Translations under genes and position numbers: made by a program
Shown here: positions 34,963-51,051 of the stretch, piece by piece
Position numbering within the stretch: the first letter of the stretch is position 1
Layout: every line of letters starts with the position of its first letter
Notes under the pieces: model-generated
What the model was told of the DNA's origin: nothing
The model's input: the letters and a program-made list of their open reading frames with translations, nothing else
Database searches by the model: none
Source of the DNA: Desulfuromonadaceae bacterium
GTDB lineage: Bacteria > Desulfobacterota > Desulfuromonadia > Desulfuromonadales > JAHYIW01
Length of the DNA: 64,000 nt
Assembly: GCA_019429445.1 (NCBI GenBank)
Contig: JAHYIW010000003.1
Location: forward strand, 1-64,000
Direction of reading: 5' to 3'

Positions 34963-35544
34963 TTATTTTTTCTTTGGAGCCGCTTCAACCCGCACGATGT
35001 CGGTGATTACCACCTGATGGGTCGGCATATCCTGAAAGAGCGCGTTGATTTTGCGGGTCGGTGCGGTGCCGATTTTATCGACGACAGCCATCCCCTCAAC
35101 CACCTGGCCGAAGACTGCGTAACCGTAACCGCGCTGATTCGGTGCGCTGTAATCGAGAAAGGTATTGTCCTTCAAGTTGATGAAAAATTGTGCGGTCGCG
35201 CTGTCGACGACGCTGGTCCGGGCCATGGCAATCGTCCCGCGCTGGTTTTTCAGCCCGTTTGTTGCCTCGTTCTTGATCGGTGCGCGCGTCTCTTTCTTCT
35301 TCTGCGCCGTATCGAACCCGCCCCCCTGAATCATAAAATCCTTGATGACACGGTGAAAGATCGTGTTTTTATAAAAGCCGGAATCGACGTAGGCCAGAAA
35401 ATTCTTAACCGAAATCGGCGCTTTCTTTTCGTCCAGCTCCAGCTTGATATCTCCCATATTGGTCTTGACAAGCACCTGTTGTTTGGCCTGAACACTCACC
35501 GCAAACAGCAGCAGACAAAGAGTCATTACCATTATTCGACGCAT
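34963..35544 (-). CDS. Periplasmic peptidyl-prolyl cis-trans isomerase (cyclophilin)
   Basis: 193 residues from ATG 35544, preceded by AAAGGAG. A signal peptide spans about 1-20 ([14 protein letters not shown]). The cyclophilin core is complete: [31 protein letters not shown], and [18 protein letters not shown]. It speeds proline isomerisation in exported proteins. It sits 13 bases after gpsA in the gyrA-to-nth run. The lysine-rich C-terminus (EAAPKKK) is unremarkable. Confidence 0.9.
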   Translation of the reverse strand: MRRIMVMTLCLLLFAVSVQAKQQVLVKTNMGDIKLELDEKKAPISVKNFLAYVDSGFYKNTIFHRVIKDFMIQGGGFDTAQKKKETRAPIKNEATNGLKNQRGTIAMARTSVVDSATAQFFINLKDNTFLDYSAPNQRGYGYAVFGQVVEGMAVVDKIGTAPTRKINALFQDMPTHQVVITDIVRVEAAPKKK

Positions 35545-35557
35545 TTCTTGCACTCCT

Positions 35558-36601
35558 TTACCGGGATAGTTTTTCCGCCTTCGGCGCACGCCCCATCAGT
35601 TCGCTGACCGCCTGGCGGGGGTCAATGTTTTCATAGAGGATGCGGAACATCTGCTCGATAATCGGGGCTTCGACGTTGAGTTTTTGTGCCAGCTGCCAGG
35701 CCGCAAGGGTGGTCTTGACCCCTTCCGCAACCATGTTCATCTCCCCCAGTATTTCATCCAGGACGCGCCCGCGCCCCAGCTCTATCCCGACGCTGCGATT
35801 ACGCGACAAATCACCGGTGCAGGTCAGCACCAGATCGCCCATTCCGGCCAGCCCGGCAAAGGTCTCCGCCTGCGCTCCCTTGGCCAGACCGATGCGGGTC
35901 ATTTCCGTGAGTCCGCGGGTAATCAGCGCGGCCCGCGAATTGTAACCAAAACCAAGCCCGTCAGCAACCCCGGCGGCCAGTGCCATGACATTCTTGAGCG
36001 CTCCGGCCAGCTCAACACCGATAACGTCGCTGTTGGTATAAACACGAAAGTAATCTGTAGCGAAGATGGTTTGAACCTGGCGGGCTAAAGACTCGTCTTT
36101 GGCCGCCGCGACCACGGCGGTGGGCAGTTCGGTGGCGGTCTCCCTGGCAAACGAGGGACCGGACAAAAAAGCCGTGTGCCGCCGCAACGATGGTGGCAAG
36201 ACTTCTTCGAGCAGCTCGGACATCGTCATCAAGGTCTCGTTTTCGATCCCCTTTGAGGCCGAAACGATCACTGTCTGCGCCCCGATCTGTTCTGCTACGG
36301 CACCGACCACGCGGCGCATCAGCTGCGACGGTGGCACCAGCAGCACAAGGTCTTTGTCGCGCACCGCTTCCCCGGGGTCATTGGTCGCGGTAAGTGTTTC
36401 CGCAAGGGGAATGCCCGGCAGGTAAAGATCATTAATCCGCTGCGTCTGGATCCGCTCAACCAGATCGGCCTCATATGCCCACAGGGTGACCGGATAACCT
36501 TTTTTGGCGAGCAGGTTGGCCAGGGTGGTTCCCCAGCTGCCCGCACCGAGGACGCCGATCTTCCGCTGTACCGTCGTATAGTCCACAGCTCTTTGTGTCA
36601 T
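35558..36601 (-). CDS. gpsA: Glycerol-3-phosphate dehydrogenase (NAD(P)+)
   Basis: 347 residues from ATG 36601; the longer ORF upstream belongs to the TPR gene's region. Nucleotide site [30 protein letters not shown], the catalytic lysine in [23 protein letters not shown], and [20 protein letters not shown]. It reduces dihydroxyacetone phosphate to sn-glycerol 3-phosphate for phospholipid synthesis. The start is 1 base from the TPR gene's stop, so the two are coupled. Confidence 0.95.
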   Translation of the reverse strand: MTQRAVDYTTVQRKIGVLGAGSWGTTLANLLAKKGYPVTLWAYEADLVERIQTQRINDLYLPGIPLAETLTATNDPGEAVRDKDLVLLVPPSQLMRRVVGAVAEQIGAQTVIVSASKGIENETLMTMSELLEEVLPPSLRRHTAFLSGPSFARETATELPTAVVAAAKDESLARQVQTIFATDYFRVYTNSDVIGVELAGALKNVMALAAGVADGLGFGYNSRAALITRGLTEMTRIGLAKGAQAETFAGLAGMGDLVLTCTGDLSRNRSVGIELGRGRVLDEILGEMNMVAEGVKTTLAAWQLAQKLNVEAPIIEQMFRILYENIDPRQAVSELMGRAPKAEKLSR

Positions 36602-37422
36602 GCTATATCGCCTTCTGCTTCTTGTTAATCCGCTCACGAACCTGTTCAATTCTTTTCTGCAGCACGTTCTGGTTGGGGTAGACCTCCACCAGCCCTTCAA
36701 GCACGGTCAGCGCCTCGCGCAACCGCTCCTGATCTTCCATCACACCAGCCAGCCCCAGCTGTGCCTCACGTGCGAACGGATCGTTCGGAAAAAGCTCTAG
36801 CACCTGGCGATAGGCCAGCTCTGCGGCCTGACTCTGGTGTTCGAGTGCGTAAGCCACGCCGATCCGGTAACTCGCTTCCGGCACCAAGGTGCTCTGCGGA
36901 TAGTTTTTAATCAGGCCCTCGAACTCGATCCGCGCCTGCTCAAAGTTGTTTTCGCGAAAGTAACCATCGGCGATTTCATAAATCAGCCGGTCGGAGTGAG
37001 GGACTCCGGCATCGACGAGTTCCTGATAGACCGTGATCGCCCGTTCGTTATCGTGCAACCGTTCTTTGTAGATTCGGGCAACTCGCTCCCGGGCAACCAG
37101 TGCCAGGGGGTGATCGGGATAATCACGCTCGACCAATGTACAGGTCAAGATGGCTTCACGATAACTGCGTTGATACAATTCCTGAATTTCGGCCAGTCGA
37201 AAAAGTGCTTCGGGCGCAATTGCCGCGCTGGGGAAATTACGTTGCAGCGCCGCAAAACGCTCCGCAGCCTGGTGCGGTTTTTGCTCCTTCAACAACCGCT
37301 CCGCCGTTGCAAAACGACCGGCGAGAATGCTGTCCAGATTGTAGTAGTACCAGCCAAGTGCCGTTCCACCGACCGCGATGAACAACAGGACTGCGTAGGC
37401 CAGCTTGCGACGCAGTGATATT

Positions 37423-39924
<2,502 letters not shown>

Positions 39925-39985
39925 TTTTTCCTCCGAAAATCAGGTTGGCCGCAGCATCTTGCAATGCCCTTTCAACCGGTCATTT

Positions 39986-43484
<3,499 letters not shown>

Positions 43485-43534
43485 TTTTTATTCACATATA
43501 AAAGACTTCTAAAATAATTTTATTATTCAATAAA

Positions 43535-44659
43535 TTACAAACGCATTGGCATAATAACAGATAAATAGTCGTCATTGTCATCTGGCACTATAATTCCAGG
43601 AGAAATATTATCATTTAATTTTATAATAATATTTTCACATTGTTGTATTTGCAAAATATCAATCATAAAACGAACATTAAAACCTATAATCATTTCCGGT
43701 CCGGAATAATCAACTCCAAGATCCTCGTGTGATTCACCTAATTCAGGATTTGATGACGAAATATTTATATTGTTTAGTGTTAATGATATTTTTATAGCAC
43801 GAGATTTTTCACTTGTTAAAATTGACATTCTTTTTAATACATGAAGAAAATCATTCCGTGGAATAACAACATCATGCATATTGTTTTTTGGAATAACTCT
43901 TTTATAATCCGGAAAATCTCCATCAACAAGTCGCATAACAATCAGTGTTTTATCTTTACTGATCACAGCATTATTATCTTTAATTCCTATTTCTATATAA
44001 CCTTCTGATTCATCTGTTAATTTTTTAAGTTCAATTATTCCTTTACGCGGAAATATAACGCCATCAAATAAATCATCAATATTTGTTTGTTCAATACAAT
44101 GGTCTATTTGCGAAAGACGGTGTCCATCGGTCGCGACCAAGCGTAAAAAATATTTTTCTTGTTCGGATATAATATTGAAAAAAATTCCATTTAAATTATA
44201 TTTGCTTTCATCGGTCGCCATGGAAAGTGCTGTTTTTTCAATCAAACTGTTCAATTTGGAACAGTCAATTTTTAAAAATTTTGTTTCTTCGGCTGTTGGA
44301 AAATTTGGAAATTCATCGGCTGCCAAACCAACAATATTAAAAACGGCTTTTCCGCACCTTATTTCTATCCAACAATTTTCTTTAGATTTAAACGATATTA
44401 TTGTTTCTGGGAGTTCCTTGATAATTTCGTAAATTTTCTTTGCTGATACGGTTATTTTCCCTGTTTTTTCAACTTGTGCCGGGTAATTTGCCCGCATACC
44501 TACTTCCAGGTCGGTTGCAGTCAGCTGAATTTCTCCGTTATTTGTCGCTTCAATAAGAACATTAGCCAATATCGGAATCGTATTGCGTTTTTCTACAATT
44601 CCCTGAATTTTACCTAATCCCTTAAGGAAGATGTTTTTTTCAATTTGAAATTCCATCAT
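43535..44659 (-). CDS. dnaN: DNA polymerase III beta subunit (sliding clamp)
   Basis: 374 residues, the three-domain clamp. MEFQIEKNIFLKGLGKIQGIVEKRNTIPILANV at the start, LVATDGHRLS in the second domain and IIVPDDNDDYLSVIMPMRL at the end are typical. It encircles DNA and tethers the polymerase. Codon use is strongly A/T-ending compared with gyrA. Ribosome site GGGGGAG. Confidence 0.97.
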   Translation of the reverse strand: MMEFQIEKNIFLKGLGKIQGIVEKRNTIPILANVLIEATNNGEIQLTATDLEVGMRANYPAQVEKTGKITVSAKKIYEIIKELPETIISFKSKENCWIEIRCGKAVFNIVGLAADEFPNFPTAEETKFLKIDCSKLNSLIEKTALSMATDESKYNLNGIFFNIISEQEKYFLRLVATDGHRLSQIDHCIEQTNIDDLFDGVIFPRKGIIELKKLTDESEGYIEIGIKDNNAVISKDKTLIVMRLVDGDFPDYKRVIPKNNMHDVVIPRNDFLHVLKRMSILTSEKSRAIKISLTLNNINISSSNPELGESHEDLGVDYSGPEMIIGFNVRFMIDILQIQQCENIIIKLNDNISPGIIVPDDNDDYLSVIMPMRL

Positions 44660-44869
44660 TACTCCTCCCCCTGTTATTGTTATTTATATTTATAAAATAT
44701 AGTCGATAGTAATAAGTCCTGTTGATTTGTTTTTATCAGTATAATTAACTGTTTTATAAAGATTTTTTTGATTGATAAAATTGTTTATAAATATTTTTTA
44801 TAAACAGATGATAATTTTATTCTTCAAAAAAAGTCTATTTGTGAACAATTATCCACACCTGTTAACACC
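44660..44869. other. AT-rich dnaA-dnaN gap with DnaA box and palindrome
   Basis: No gene. It contains a perfect inverted repeat GTTTATAAA-TATTT-TTTATAAAC (44783-44805), further TTTATAAA-like runs, and a consensus DnaA box TTATCCACA at 44849-44857. It may be part of a two-part origin or a DnaA-controlled promoter of dnaN. Confidence 0.5.
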
Positions 44870-46255
44870 TTATCTCTCCAAACTGGCTTTAAGGGTGTTG
44901 ATAGTTTTTTCCAGTTGAAAATCATCAGCAAGTCGACTTTCAATTCTTTTTATGGCATGTATAATTGTTGAATGATCCTTGCCACCAAATTTTTCTCCTA
45001 TTTCAGGATAAGAACTCGAAGTAATTTGACGTGATATATACATAGCTATTTGTCGAGGGAGTACTAATGCTTTAAGTCTTTTCGGGGATTTTAAATCTGA
45101 AATTTTTATATTGAAATGAGAGGCAACAGTTTTTTGAATGTCCTCAATACTTGTTTCCCTGTTTTTTTCAACCAGAATATCTTTCAGAACGTCTTTGGCC
45201 ATATTTATATTGATTGTGGCTGAAGTCAAACTGGCATAAGCGCCAATTCTGATAAGATAACCTTCCAGCTCACGAACATTACTGCTTGCCGAATTTGCAA
45301 TAAAATAACATACGTCTTCAGGTAATTTTATACTGTTCTGCTCAGCTTTCATTTTCAGAATTGCCTGTTTGGTTTCAACATCAGGTGCTTGTATATCAGC
45401 TATCAATCCCCATTCAAAACGGGAGCGCAAGCGTTCTTCCAGCCCCGGAATATCTTTGGGAAATTTATCCGATGTAACGACAATTTGTTTATTCGATTCA
45501 TAAAGCGCATTAAATGTATGAAAAAACTCTTCCTGGGTTCGTTCTTTGCCGGCGATGAACTGAACGTCATCAATCAACAGGATATCCATCGAACGAAATT
45601 TATTGCGAAATTCATCCATTTTTGCGTAGCGCAGACAATTAATAAGCTCGTTCATAAATTTTTCTGATGTGTAATAACAAACGCGCACTTTCGGATCTGC
45701 CGCAATAATGTGGTTACCAATGGCATTGATCAGGTGGGTTTTGCCAAGTCCTACTCCTCCATAGATGAAGAGCGGGTTATAGGTTGTAGCTGGTTTATTT
45801 GCTACCGCCATTGCTGCGGCAAAGGCAAACTGGTTGGAAGAACCTGCAACAAATTCATTGAATGTATATTTTTCGTTAATGTTAAAATGGTTTGCACAAT
45901 TAAATGGATGTTCAGTATTATTTAAGTTTTTTTTATCTTTTTTTTCTGCTGATTTTTCAGGTTTTTCTTGTTTTTCATGGGTGATCGGAAAAGTGATTTT
46001 GCTGGCGGGACGCTTTAAATCTTTATTTATTTTAAAGGTGACTTGATAATCAGTACCGATGTCGGACAGGGTTTCACAAATGATTTCAGTGTAGTTATCG
46101 CGCACCCAGTCATGGATAAAACGATTCGGAACTTCCAGACATACACGACCGTTGTCAATTCCTTTGAAGCAAAGGGGTTCTATCCATGTTTTAAAATGCT
46201 GAGGATTAAGCTTTTTCTCGAGGTGATCAAGAATTTTTTGCCAGATATCTTCCAT
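44870..46255 (-). CDS. dnaA: Chromosomal replication initiator DnaA
   Basis: 461 residues from ATG 46255 (MEDIWQKILDHLEKKL). A GTG at 46297 would add 14 unusual residues. Domain I (HFKTWIEPL) is followed by a short lysine-rich linker, then AAA+ with Walker A GGVGLGKTHLINAIGNH, Walker B ILLIDDVQFIAGK, and C-terminal helix-turn-helix KFGGKDHSTIIHAIKRIE, which reads DnaA boxes. It opens oriC. Two DnaA boxes lie just upstream, consistent with autoregulation. Confidence 0.97.
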   Translation of the reverse strand: MEDIWQKILDHLEKKLNPQHFKTWIEPLCFKGIDNGRVCLEVPNRFIHDWVRDNYTEIICETLSDIGTDYQVTFKINKDLKRPASKITFPITHEKQEKPEKSAEKKDKKNLNNTEHPFNCANHFNINEKYTFNEFVAGSSNQFAFAAAMAVANKPATTYNPLFIYGGVGLGKTHLINAIGNHIIAADPKVRVCYYTSEKFMNELINCLRYAKMDEFRNKFRSMDILLIDDVQFIAGKERTQEEFFHTFNALYESNKQIVVTSDKFPKDIPGLEERLRSRFEWGLIADIQAPDVETKQAILKMKAEQNSIKLPEDVCYFIANSASSNVRELEGYLIRIGAYASLTSATININMAKDVLKDILVEKNRETSIEDIQKTVASHFNIKISDLKSPKRLKALVLPRQIAMYISRQITSSSYPEIGEKFGGKDHSTIIHAIKRIESRLADDFQLEKTINTLKASLER

Positions 46256-46472
46256 AAAACCGGTTATTTTCCTCTTGATACAACGATTTATCCACACTTT
46301 GTTGACAGGGTGTGGATATTTAAATAAGTGTATTTTCTTCAGGTGTTAAGCGGTTGTCGGGTGTTTGTACAATGACACTGCAGGCTAGCAAACGTCCCTT
46401 TTATTTGCAAGTTGTTTTTCATGTTTGCTTCCGTTTGAAATAATCACTTAAGGGGAATCCGGAATTTTGCTC
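46256..46472. other. Candidate oriC between dnaA and rpmH
   Basis: DnaA boxes TTATCCACA (46288-46296) and, inverted, TGTGGATAT (46311-46319), flanking GTTGACAGGG. An AT-rich stretch (TATTTAAATAAGTGTATTTT) follows. Genes on the two sides diverge, as expected for leading strands leaving an origin. Few boxes are exact, so the boundary is uncertain. Confidence 0.55.
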
Positions 46473-46501
46473 TTGACAAAGCTTTTTGATCTGTTTAAAA
46501 G
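46473..46501 (+). promoter_or_regulatory. Promoter of rpmH operon
   Basis: TTGACA (46473-46478), 17-base spacer, TAAAAG (46496-46501). rpmH starts 45 bases later with AAGGAG. Confidence 0.65.
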
Positions 46502-46546
46502 TACCCTTTGCCTAAAAATCGTTAAAAGTAAGGAGTTTATAAGAGC

Positions 46547-46699
46547 ATGTCCAAAAGAACCTATCAGCCGAGTCGAATCAGCCGGAAAAGAACCCACGGA
46601 TTCCGCAAACGGATGCGCAGTAAAAATGGCAGCGCTGTTATCAAGCGTCGGCGTGCACGCGGGCGCAGAGTGCTCGCGGCGACGACCCCTGTAAAATAA
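46547..46699 (+). CDS. rpmH: Ribosomal protein L34
   Basis: 50 residues: [20 protein letters not shown], then [20 protein letters not shown], the full L34 pattern with a slightly longer C-terminus (AATTPVK). A large-subunit protein. Start ATG 46547 follows TAAGGAG. First gene right of the origin, followed by rnpA. Confidence 0.97.
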   Translation: MSKRTYQPSRISRKRTHGFRKRMRSKNGSAVIKRRRARGRRVLAATTPVK

Positions 46700-46722
46700 C
46701 GATTATTGATGGTCTTGTTATT

Positions 46723-47097
46723 ATTCAATCTTGCGCAGAATATACTTTTCCGAAAGAAAATCGTTTACGTAAACGTCATCAATATCAACAAACGTGGCTA
46801 AACGGTCGTAAGCTGCGTACAAAAAATTTTTTGATTGTTGTTTGTCGACGTGGTTCAGCGTGCGCCTGCCGTGTGGGAATTACCGTCAGCCGCAAAGTCG
46901 GTGGCGCAGTGGTTCGCAATCGCGTGAAACGAATGATCCGTGAGTATGTCAGAATTCATTATCGGCGGCTGCCTACAGCCGCCGATATTTCCATTATAGC
47001 CCGACCCGGCACAGCCGTTCTTTCCTCTTCGCAACTGCATGCGGAGCTGGACATTCTCCTCATGATCGGTGTGGTCGCGTCACATCCTGAAGATTGA
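46723..47097 (+). CDS. rnpA: Ribonuclease P protein component
   Basis: About 124 residues. The frame contains the family N-terminus [16 protein letters not shown] from 46738 and the RNR signature [21 protein letters not shown]. It binds the RNase P RNA for 5' tRNA maturation. There is no in-frame ATG, GTG or TTG between the upstream stop (about 46621) and the TTG at 46831, which would cut off the conserved N-terminus. The start given here is an ATT codon; ATT at 46702, 46705 or 46720 are equal options. A sequence indel is the other explanation. Confidence 0.8.
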   Translation: MQSCAEYTFPKENRLRKRHQYQQTWLNGRKLRTKNFLIVVCRRGSACACRVGITVSRKVGGAVVRNRVKRMIREYVRIHYRRLPTAADISIIARPGTAVLSSSQLHAELDILLMIGVVASHPED

Positions 47098-47102
47098 GAT
47101 CG

Positions 47103-47315
47103 ATGCTGACAAAAGCAATCCTGAGACTGATCGACGGATATCGATTTCTCATATCGCCACTGCTCGGTCCAAACTGCCGTTTTTATCCTTCCTGCTCACT
47201 GTATATGCATCAGGCGATTGTACGTTATGGTATTGTCCGCGGCGTGTGGCTGGGAATGTTGCGTCTGGGGCGTTGTCATCCCTGGAATCCCGGCGGTTAT
47301 GACCCCCTTCGTTAA
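47103..47315 (+). CDS. yidD: Membrane protein insertion efficiency factor YidD
   Basis: 70 residues from ATG 47103 (a TTG at 47094 overlaps rnpA). Contains [47 protein letters not shown], the complete YidD pattern with three conserved Cys. Peripheral inner-membrane protein that assists YidC. Standard position between rnpA and yidC. Confidence 0.93.
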   Translation: MLTKAILRLIDGYRFLISPLLGPNCRFYPSCSLYMHQAIVRYGIVRGVWLGMLRLGRCHPWNPGGYDPLR

Positions 47316-47345
47316 TCAATTTTCTGTTACTCTGGAGTTTTTTTG

Positions 47346-49004
47346 ATGGAAGAGAACAATAAGAACTTAATCATCGCACTGACCTTGATGGCTGTTGTCT
47401 GGCTCGGTTATAATTTTCTGTTTCCCGCGCAACCTGCCCCTTTGGTCACGGCGACGACTGAGGTCGTAACGCCTCCGACAACCGTCGGGTTATCGTCTAA
47501 AGCCGATGAACCCGCCGCGCAGAGTGTAACTGCGTTGCCGACAAATGCGGTCAATCTCCGCGCTGTAGTGAATACTGACCTCACCGACCGAATCGAAATG
47601 CCCCCCACAGAAGAGCGTATTCTGCTGGTTGAGACCGACCTTTATCGTCTCCAGCTGTCAAGTGTCGGCGCGGTGGTGAAGTCGATAGAGTTGAAAAAAT
47701 ATCGGCAGGAAGCGGACAGTGATGCCCCCTTCACAGTTATTAGTAGCCCTTCCTTGCAACTGGCGACGCTGCGTTCTTCCGGGACCGAAGAATTTTCTTT
47801 ATCCGCGCAGACCCCCTTCTCTTTATCAACCACCGCGTCGTCGCTCAACCTGAGCAGGAATGACAGTCAAACAGTGGTTTTTGCTGCGCGCACTCCTTCC
47901 GGGGCGTTGCTGGAGAAGGTTTATACTTTTTATGCCGATCGCTATACGATCGACCTTACGCAGCAGTTGACAAACACAAGTCTCAAGCCTTTGCGCGGAC
48001 AATCCTCGTTGACCCTGGTTGAATTGTGGGATGATTCCAATGAGGGGGCGATGTACGAATTTGTCGGTCCGATGACCCTGGTTGGTGAGGAAGTTGAGAC
48101 GGTTGCTCCCAAGGATCTTAAAAAAGGTTCCAAGTCTTTTATCGCTCCGGTGTGGAGCGGGTTTGAAACCAAATATTTCATGTCGGTGGCGGTACCGCTC
48201 AATTCCGCTGCAGAACAAGTCAAGCTGGAGTTGACTGCGCAGAGCGTCGAAAATACCTTCATCAGCCCGCTGATTACGCTGGCCCCGCAAGAAACCCGGA
48301 AACTCGATTACCTCCTTTATTTTGGCCCGCGTGACCCAGATCAACTTCAAATTGTCGGTCATCGCCTGGTTGAGTCCATAGATTACGGTTTTTTTGCTAT
48401 TATTGCAGAACCCCTGGTGCATATACTTAAATTTTTTTACGGCTATATCGGTAATTACGGTGTTAGTATTATTCTGCTAACGATCCTGATCAAGGCACTG
48501 TTCTGGCCGTTGACACACAAGAGTTACGCCTCAATGAAGGCGATGCAACAACTGCAACCTGAAATCACCAAGTTGAAAGAAAAATACAAGAATGACCGCG
48601 AAAAGATGAACAAGGCGGTCATGGAAATGTATAAGGAAAAGAAGGTTAATCCGGTGGGCGGTTGTTTGCCGATGTTGGTGCAGATACCGGTGTTTTTCGC
48701 TCTCTACCGAGCCTTGCTGGGCACGATCGATTTGCGTCACGCCTCGTTCGGTTTGTGGTTGACCGACTTGTCCGCGAAGGACCCTTATTATATTACCCCG
48801 GTAGTTATGGGGATCACCATGTTTATTCAGCAGAAGATGTCACCCAGTACCATGGACCCGACCCAGGCAAAAATCTTCATGTTTATGCCGATAATTTTCA
48901 CCTTCCTCTTTCTGAATTTTCCGTCGGGGCTGGTCATCTATTGGCTGGTCAACAACGTACTAACGATTGCGCAACAGTATTTTATTAATAAAAAACCGTC
49001 ATGA
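47346..49004 (+). CDS. yidC: Membrane protein insertase YidC
   Basis: 552 residues, Gram-negative type: one N-terminal span (LIIALTLMAVVWLGYNFLF), a large periplasmic beta-sandwich, then the insertase core with GNYGVSIILLTILIKALFWPLTHKSYASM, VNPVGGCLPMLVQIPVFFALYRAL and a final NFPSGLVIYWLVNNVLTIAQQ. Inserts membrane proteins, including ATP synthase subunit c, alone or with Sec. Start ATG 46 bases after the Met-like TTG is not needed; ATG 47346 is used. Confidence 0.95.
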   Translation: MEENNKNLIIALTLMAVVWLGYNFLFPAQPAPLVTATTEVVTPPTTVGLSSKADEPAAQSVTALPTNAVNLRAVVNTDLTDRIEMPPTEERILLVETDLYRLQLSSVGAVVKSIELKKYRQEADSDAPFTVISSPSLQLATLRSSGTEEFSLSAQTPFSLSTTASSLNLSRNDSQTVVFAARTPSGALLEKVYTFYADRYTIDLTQQLTNTSLKPLRGQSSLTLVELWDDSNEGAMYEFVGPMTLVGEEVETVAPKDLKKGSKSFIAPVWSGFETKYFMSVAVPLNSAAEQVKLELTAQSVENTFISPLITLAPQETRKLDYLLYFGPRDPDQLQIVGHRLVESIDYGFFAIIAEPLVHILKFFYGYIGNYGVSIILLTILIKALFWPLTHKSYASMKAMQQLQPEITKLKEKYKNDREKMNKAVMEMYKEKKVNPVGGCLPMLVQIPVFFALYRALLGTIDLRHASFGLWLTDLSAKDPYYITPVVMGITMFIQQKMSPSTMDPTQAKIFMFMPIIFTFLFLNFPSGLVIYWLVNNVLTIAQQYFINKKPS

Positions 49005-49020
49005 TTGATGAGCAGCTATT

Positions 49021-49653
49021 ATGGTTGAGGATCTTTTGTCTTTGGAGCAGGTCGGCTCAACGGTCGACCAGGCGGTTGCATCTGCGCTAGCACAGTTGGG
49101 CTGTTCGCGGGCCGATGTTGACGTTAAAATTTTGCGCCTGCCGACGCGCGGTTTTTTTGGTTTTTGGGGGCCCAAACCTGCTCTGGTGCGGGTCGTTTTA
49201 ACTGATCGTGGTTGTGTGGCCCGCTCCATTCTTGAACACTTGTTGTCCCTTGCAAATCTTTCCGGGTCTGTTGCGGTATGTCCTGGCCGCGAAGTGATCG
49301 ATCTCATTATTACCAGCGAAGAATCTTCATTGATCATCGGTCGTCACGGGCAGACCCTCGAAGCCCTCCAACTCCTTACCGTCGCCCTGACTGATCGTCT
49401 GGTTGCAGATCGAACTCGCCTGGTCATTGATATCGATCGCTACCGGGTTCGTCGAGAGCGCTTTTTACGCCAACTCGCTGGCCGCCTCTCAGGTCAGGTG
49501 AAACGCTCAGGGGAGCCGGTTATGACAGATCTTCTTTCTCCCGATGAGCGTCGTATTATTCATCAGGCGCTCAAAGGTGACCCGGCTATCGCGTTTCGTT
49601 CGATCGGCCAGGGGTTTGAGCGGAAGGTGTTTATTGCCGCTTGTGGTGGCTAG
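49021..49653 (+). CDS. jag: RNA-binding protein Jag/KhpB
   Basis: 210 residues. A Jag_N domain (TVDQAVASALAQLG, LRLPTRGFFGFWGPKPALVRV), a KH domain with IIGRHGQTLEALQLL, and a C-terminal R3H domain (DERRIIHQALKGDPAIAFRSIGQG). Binds RNA; linked to cell division and wall synthesis in other bacteria. Stop is one base before mnmE's start. Confidence 0.9.
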   Translation: MVEDLLSLEQVGSTVDQAVASALAQLGCSRADVDVKILRLPTRGFFGFWGPKPALVRVVLTDRGCVARSILEHLLSLANLSGSVAVCPGREVIDLIITSEESSLIIGRHGQTLEALQLLTVALTDRLVADRTRLVIDIDRYRVRRERFLRQLAGRLSGQVKRSGEPVMTDLLSPDERRIIHQALKGDPAIAFRSIGQGFERKVFIAACGG

Positions 49654-49654
49654 G

Positions 49655-51019
49655 ATGTCATACACCGACACGATCATTGCCCCGGCAACCTCACCAGGTG
49701 AGGGTGGGATTGGTATTTTGCGAATTTCCGGTCCGCTGGCCGAGACGGCGTTAAAGCGTTTTTTCAGACCAGCAAAGAAGCTCACCGCCTTTTCTTCGCA
49801 CCGACTCTATTATGGCCATATTTACACAGTGACTGGTGAGTTGGTTGACGAGGTGATGGCTGTTTTGATGCGTGCGCCGGCTTCTTATACCCGCGAAGAC
49901 GTTGTCGAGTTTCACTGTCATGGTGGAAGTGCCGTGTTGTACCGTGTGCAACGACTTCTTCTGGAGGAAGGCCTGCGTTTAGCTGCACCGGGGGAGTTCA
50001 CCCAACGCGCATTTATCAATGGCCGGATTGATCTGACCCAGGCCGAAGCAGTGATCGACGTCATTCGTGCGCGCTCTGATGCAGCGCGACAATTGGCCGT
50101 GCAACAGATGGAAGGCGGGCTCTATCGTGAGATGGAAAAACTTTCTGTCCGCTTGCGCGATCTCGTTGCGCTGGTTGAGGCCTACATCGATTTTCCTGAT
50201 GAGGAGATTGCTCTTCTCGACAATGAGCAGCTATCGTGCGCTGCGCAGCAACTTATCGCAGACATGGACATCTTGCTTGTTTCTTTCGATTCAGGGCGTG
50301 TTTTACGTGAGGGGATATCGATATTAATTGTCGGTCGCCCGAATGTTGGCAAAAGTTCCCTGTTGAACGCGCTACTTGGTGAGTCGCGAGCCATTGTGAC
50401 CGATATTCCGGGTACCACGCGTGATTTTATCGAAGAGGGACTGACAATCAACGGGCTTCCTTTACGCCTGGTCGATACCGCTGGAATCCGTCGCACCGAC
50501 GATCCAGTCGAGGCTGAAGGTGTGCGGCGATCCCAACAGAAGATCGCTTCTGCTGATTTGCAGCTTTTGCTGGTTGATGGCCATTACGGCGTGTCGGATG
50601 ATGATCTTTACGCGCTTAAGTTCTGTGATCTGCGGCGCACCTTGCTGGTTGTGACCAAAAGTGACCTCGCGCAAAAACCGTTGCTTGCCCCTTTCTCGGA
50701 GCTGGAAAGGATCGAGCTTTCATCCAGAACCGGTTTTGGTTTGGCCGCGTTGCGGGAGGTCATCTTTCAGCGCTTTTCGGTCTCGGGTCTTGCTGGAAGG
50801 GAGTCGTTGTGCCTTTCCAGTTCTCGCCACTTTGAGGCCTTGTCGCGCTGTTCAGCTAAAATAGCTTCCTTTCACGAACAACTCGCTGCTGGTTTGTCGG
50901 CAGAGTTTCTTGCTTATGATTTGCGCGAAGCCCTTTTCGCGATCGGCGAAATTACGGGTGAAACAACCCCTGACGACGTGTTGAACATTATTTTTGAACG
51001 TTTTTGTATTGGCAAATAA
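49655..51019 (+). CDS. mnmE: tRNA modification GTPase MnmE
   Basis: 454 residues from ATG 49655 ([15 protein letters not shown]), which directly follows the jag stop. The N-terminal folate-binding domain has [21 protein letters not shown]. The G domain has [22 protein letters not shown] and TKSD, and the protein ends in the signature FCIGK. With MnmG it forms the cmnm5U34/nm5U34 wobble modification on tRNA. The parS site lies right after its stop. Confidence 0.96.
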   Translation: MSYTDTIIAPATSPGEGGIGILRISGPLAETALKRFFRPAKKLTAFSSHRLYYGHIYTVTGELVDEVMAVLMRAPASYTREDVVEFHCHGGSAVLYRVQRLLLEEGLRLAAPGEFTQRAFINGRIDLTQAEAVIDVIRARSDAARQLAVQQMEGGLYREMEKLSVRLRDLVALVEAYIDFPDEEIALLDNEQLSCAAQQLIADMDILLVSFDSGRVLREGISILIVGRPNVGKSSLLNALLGESRAIVTDIPGTTRDFIEEGLTINGLPLRLVDTAGIRRTDDPVEAEGVRRSQQKIASADLQLLLVDGHYGVSDDDLYALKFCDLRRTLLVVTKSDLAQKPLLAPFSELERIELSSRTGFGLAALREVIFQRFSVSGLAGRESLCLSSSRHFEALSRCSAKIASFHEQLAAGLSAEFLAYDLREALFAIGEITGETTPDDVLNIIFERFCIGK

Positions 51020-51020
51020 A

Positions 51021-51036
51021 TGTTTCACGTGAAACA
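51021..51036. promoter_or_regulatory. parS centromere site
   Basis: TGTTTCACGTGAAACA, a perfect 16-bp palindrome identical to the bacterial parS consensus. It is in the mnmE-mnmG gap, 3.5 kb from parB and 4.6 kb from the likely origin. ParB should load here. Confidence 0.93.
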
Positions 51037-51051
51037 TTTCGGGGTAACAGG

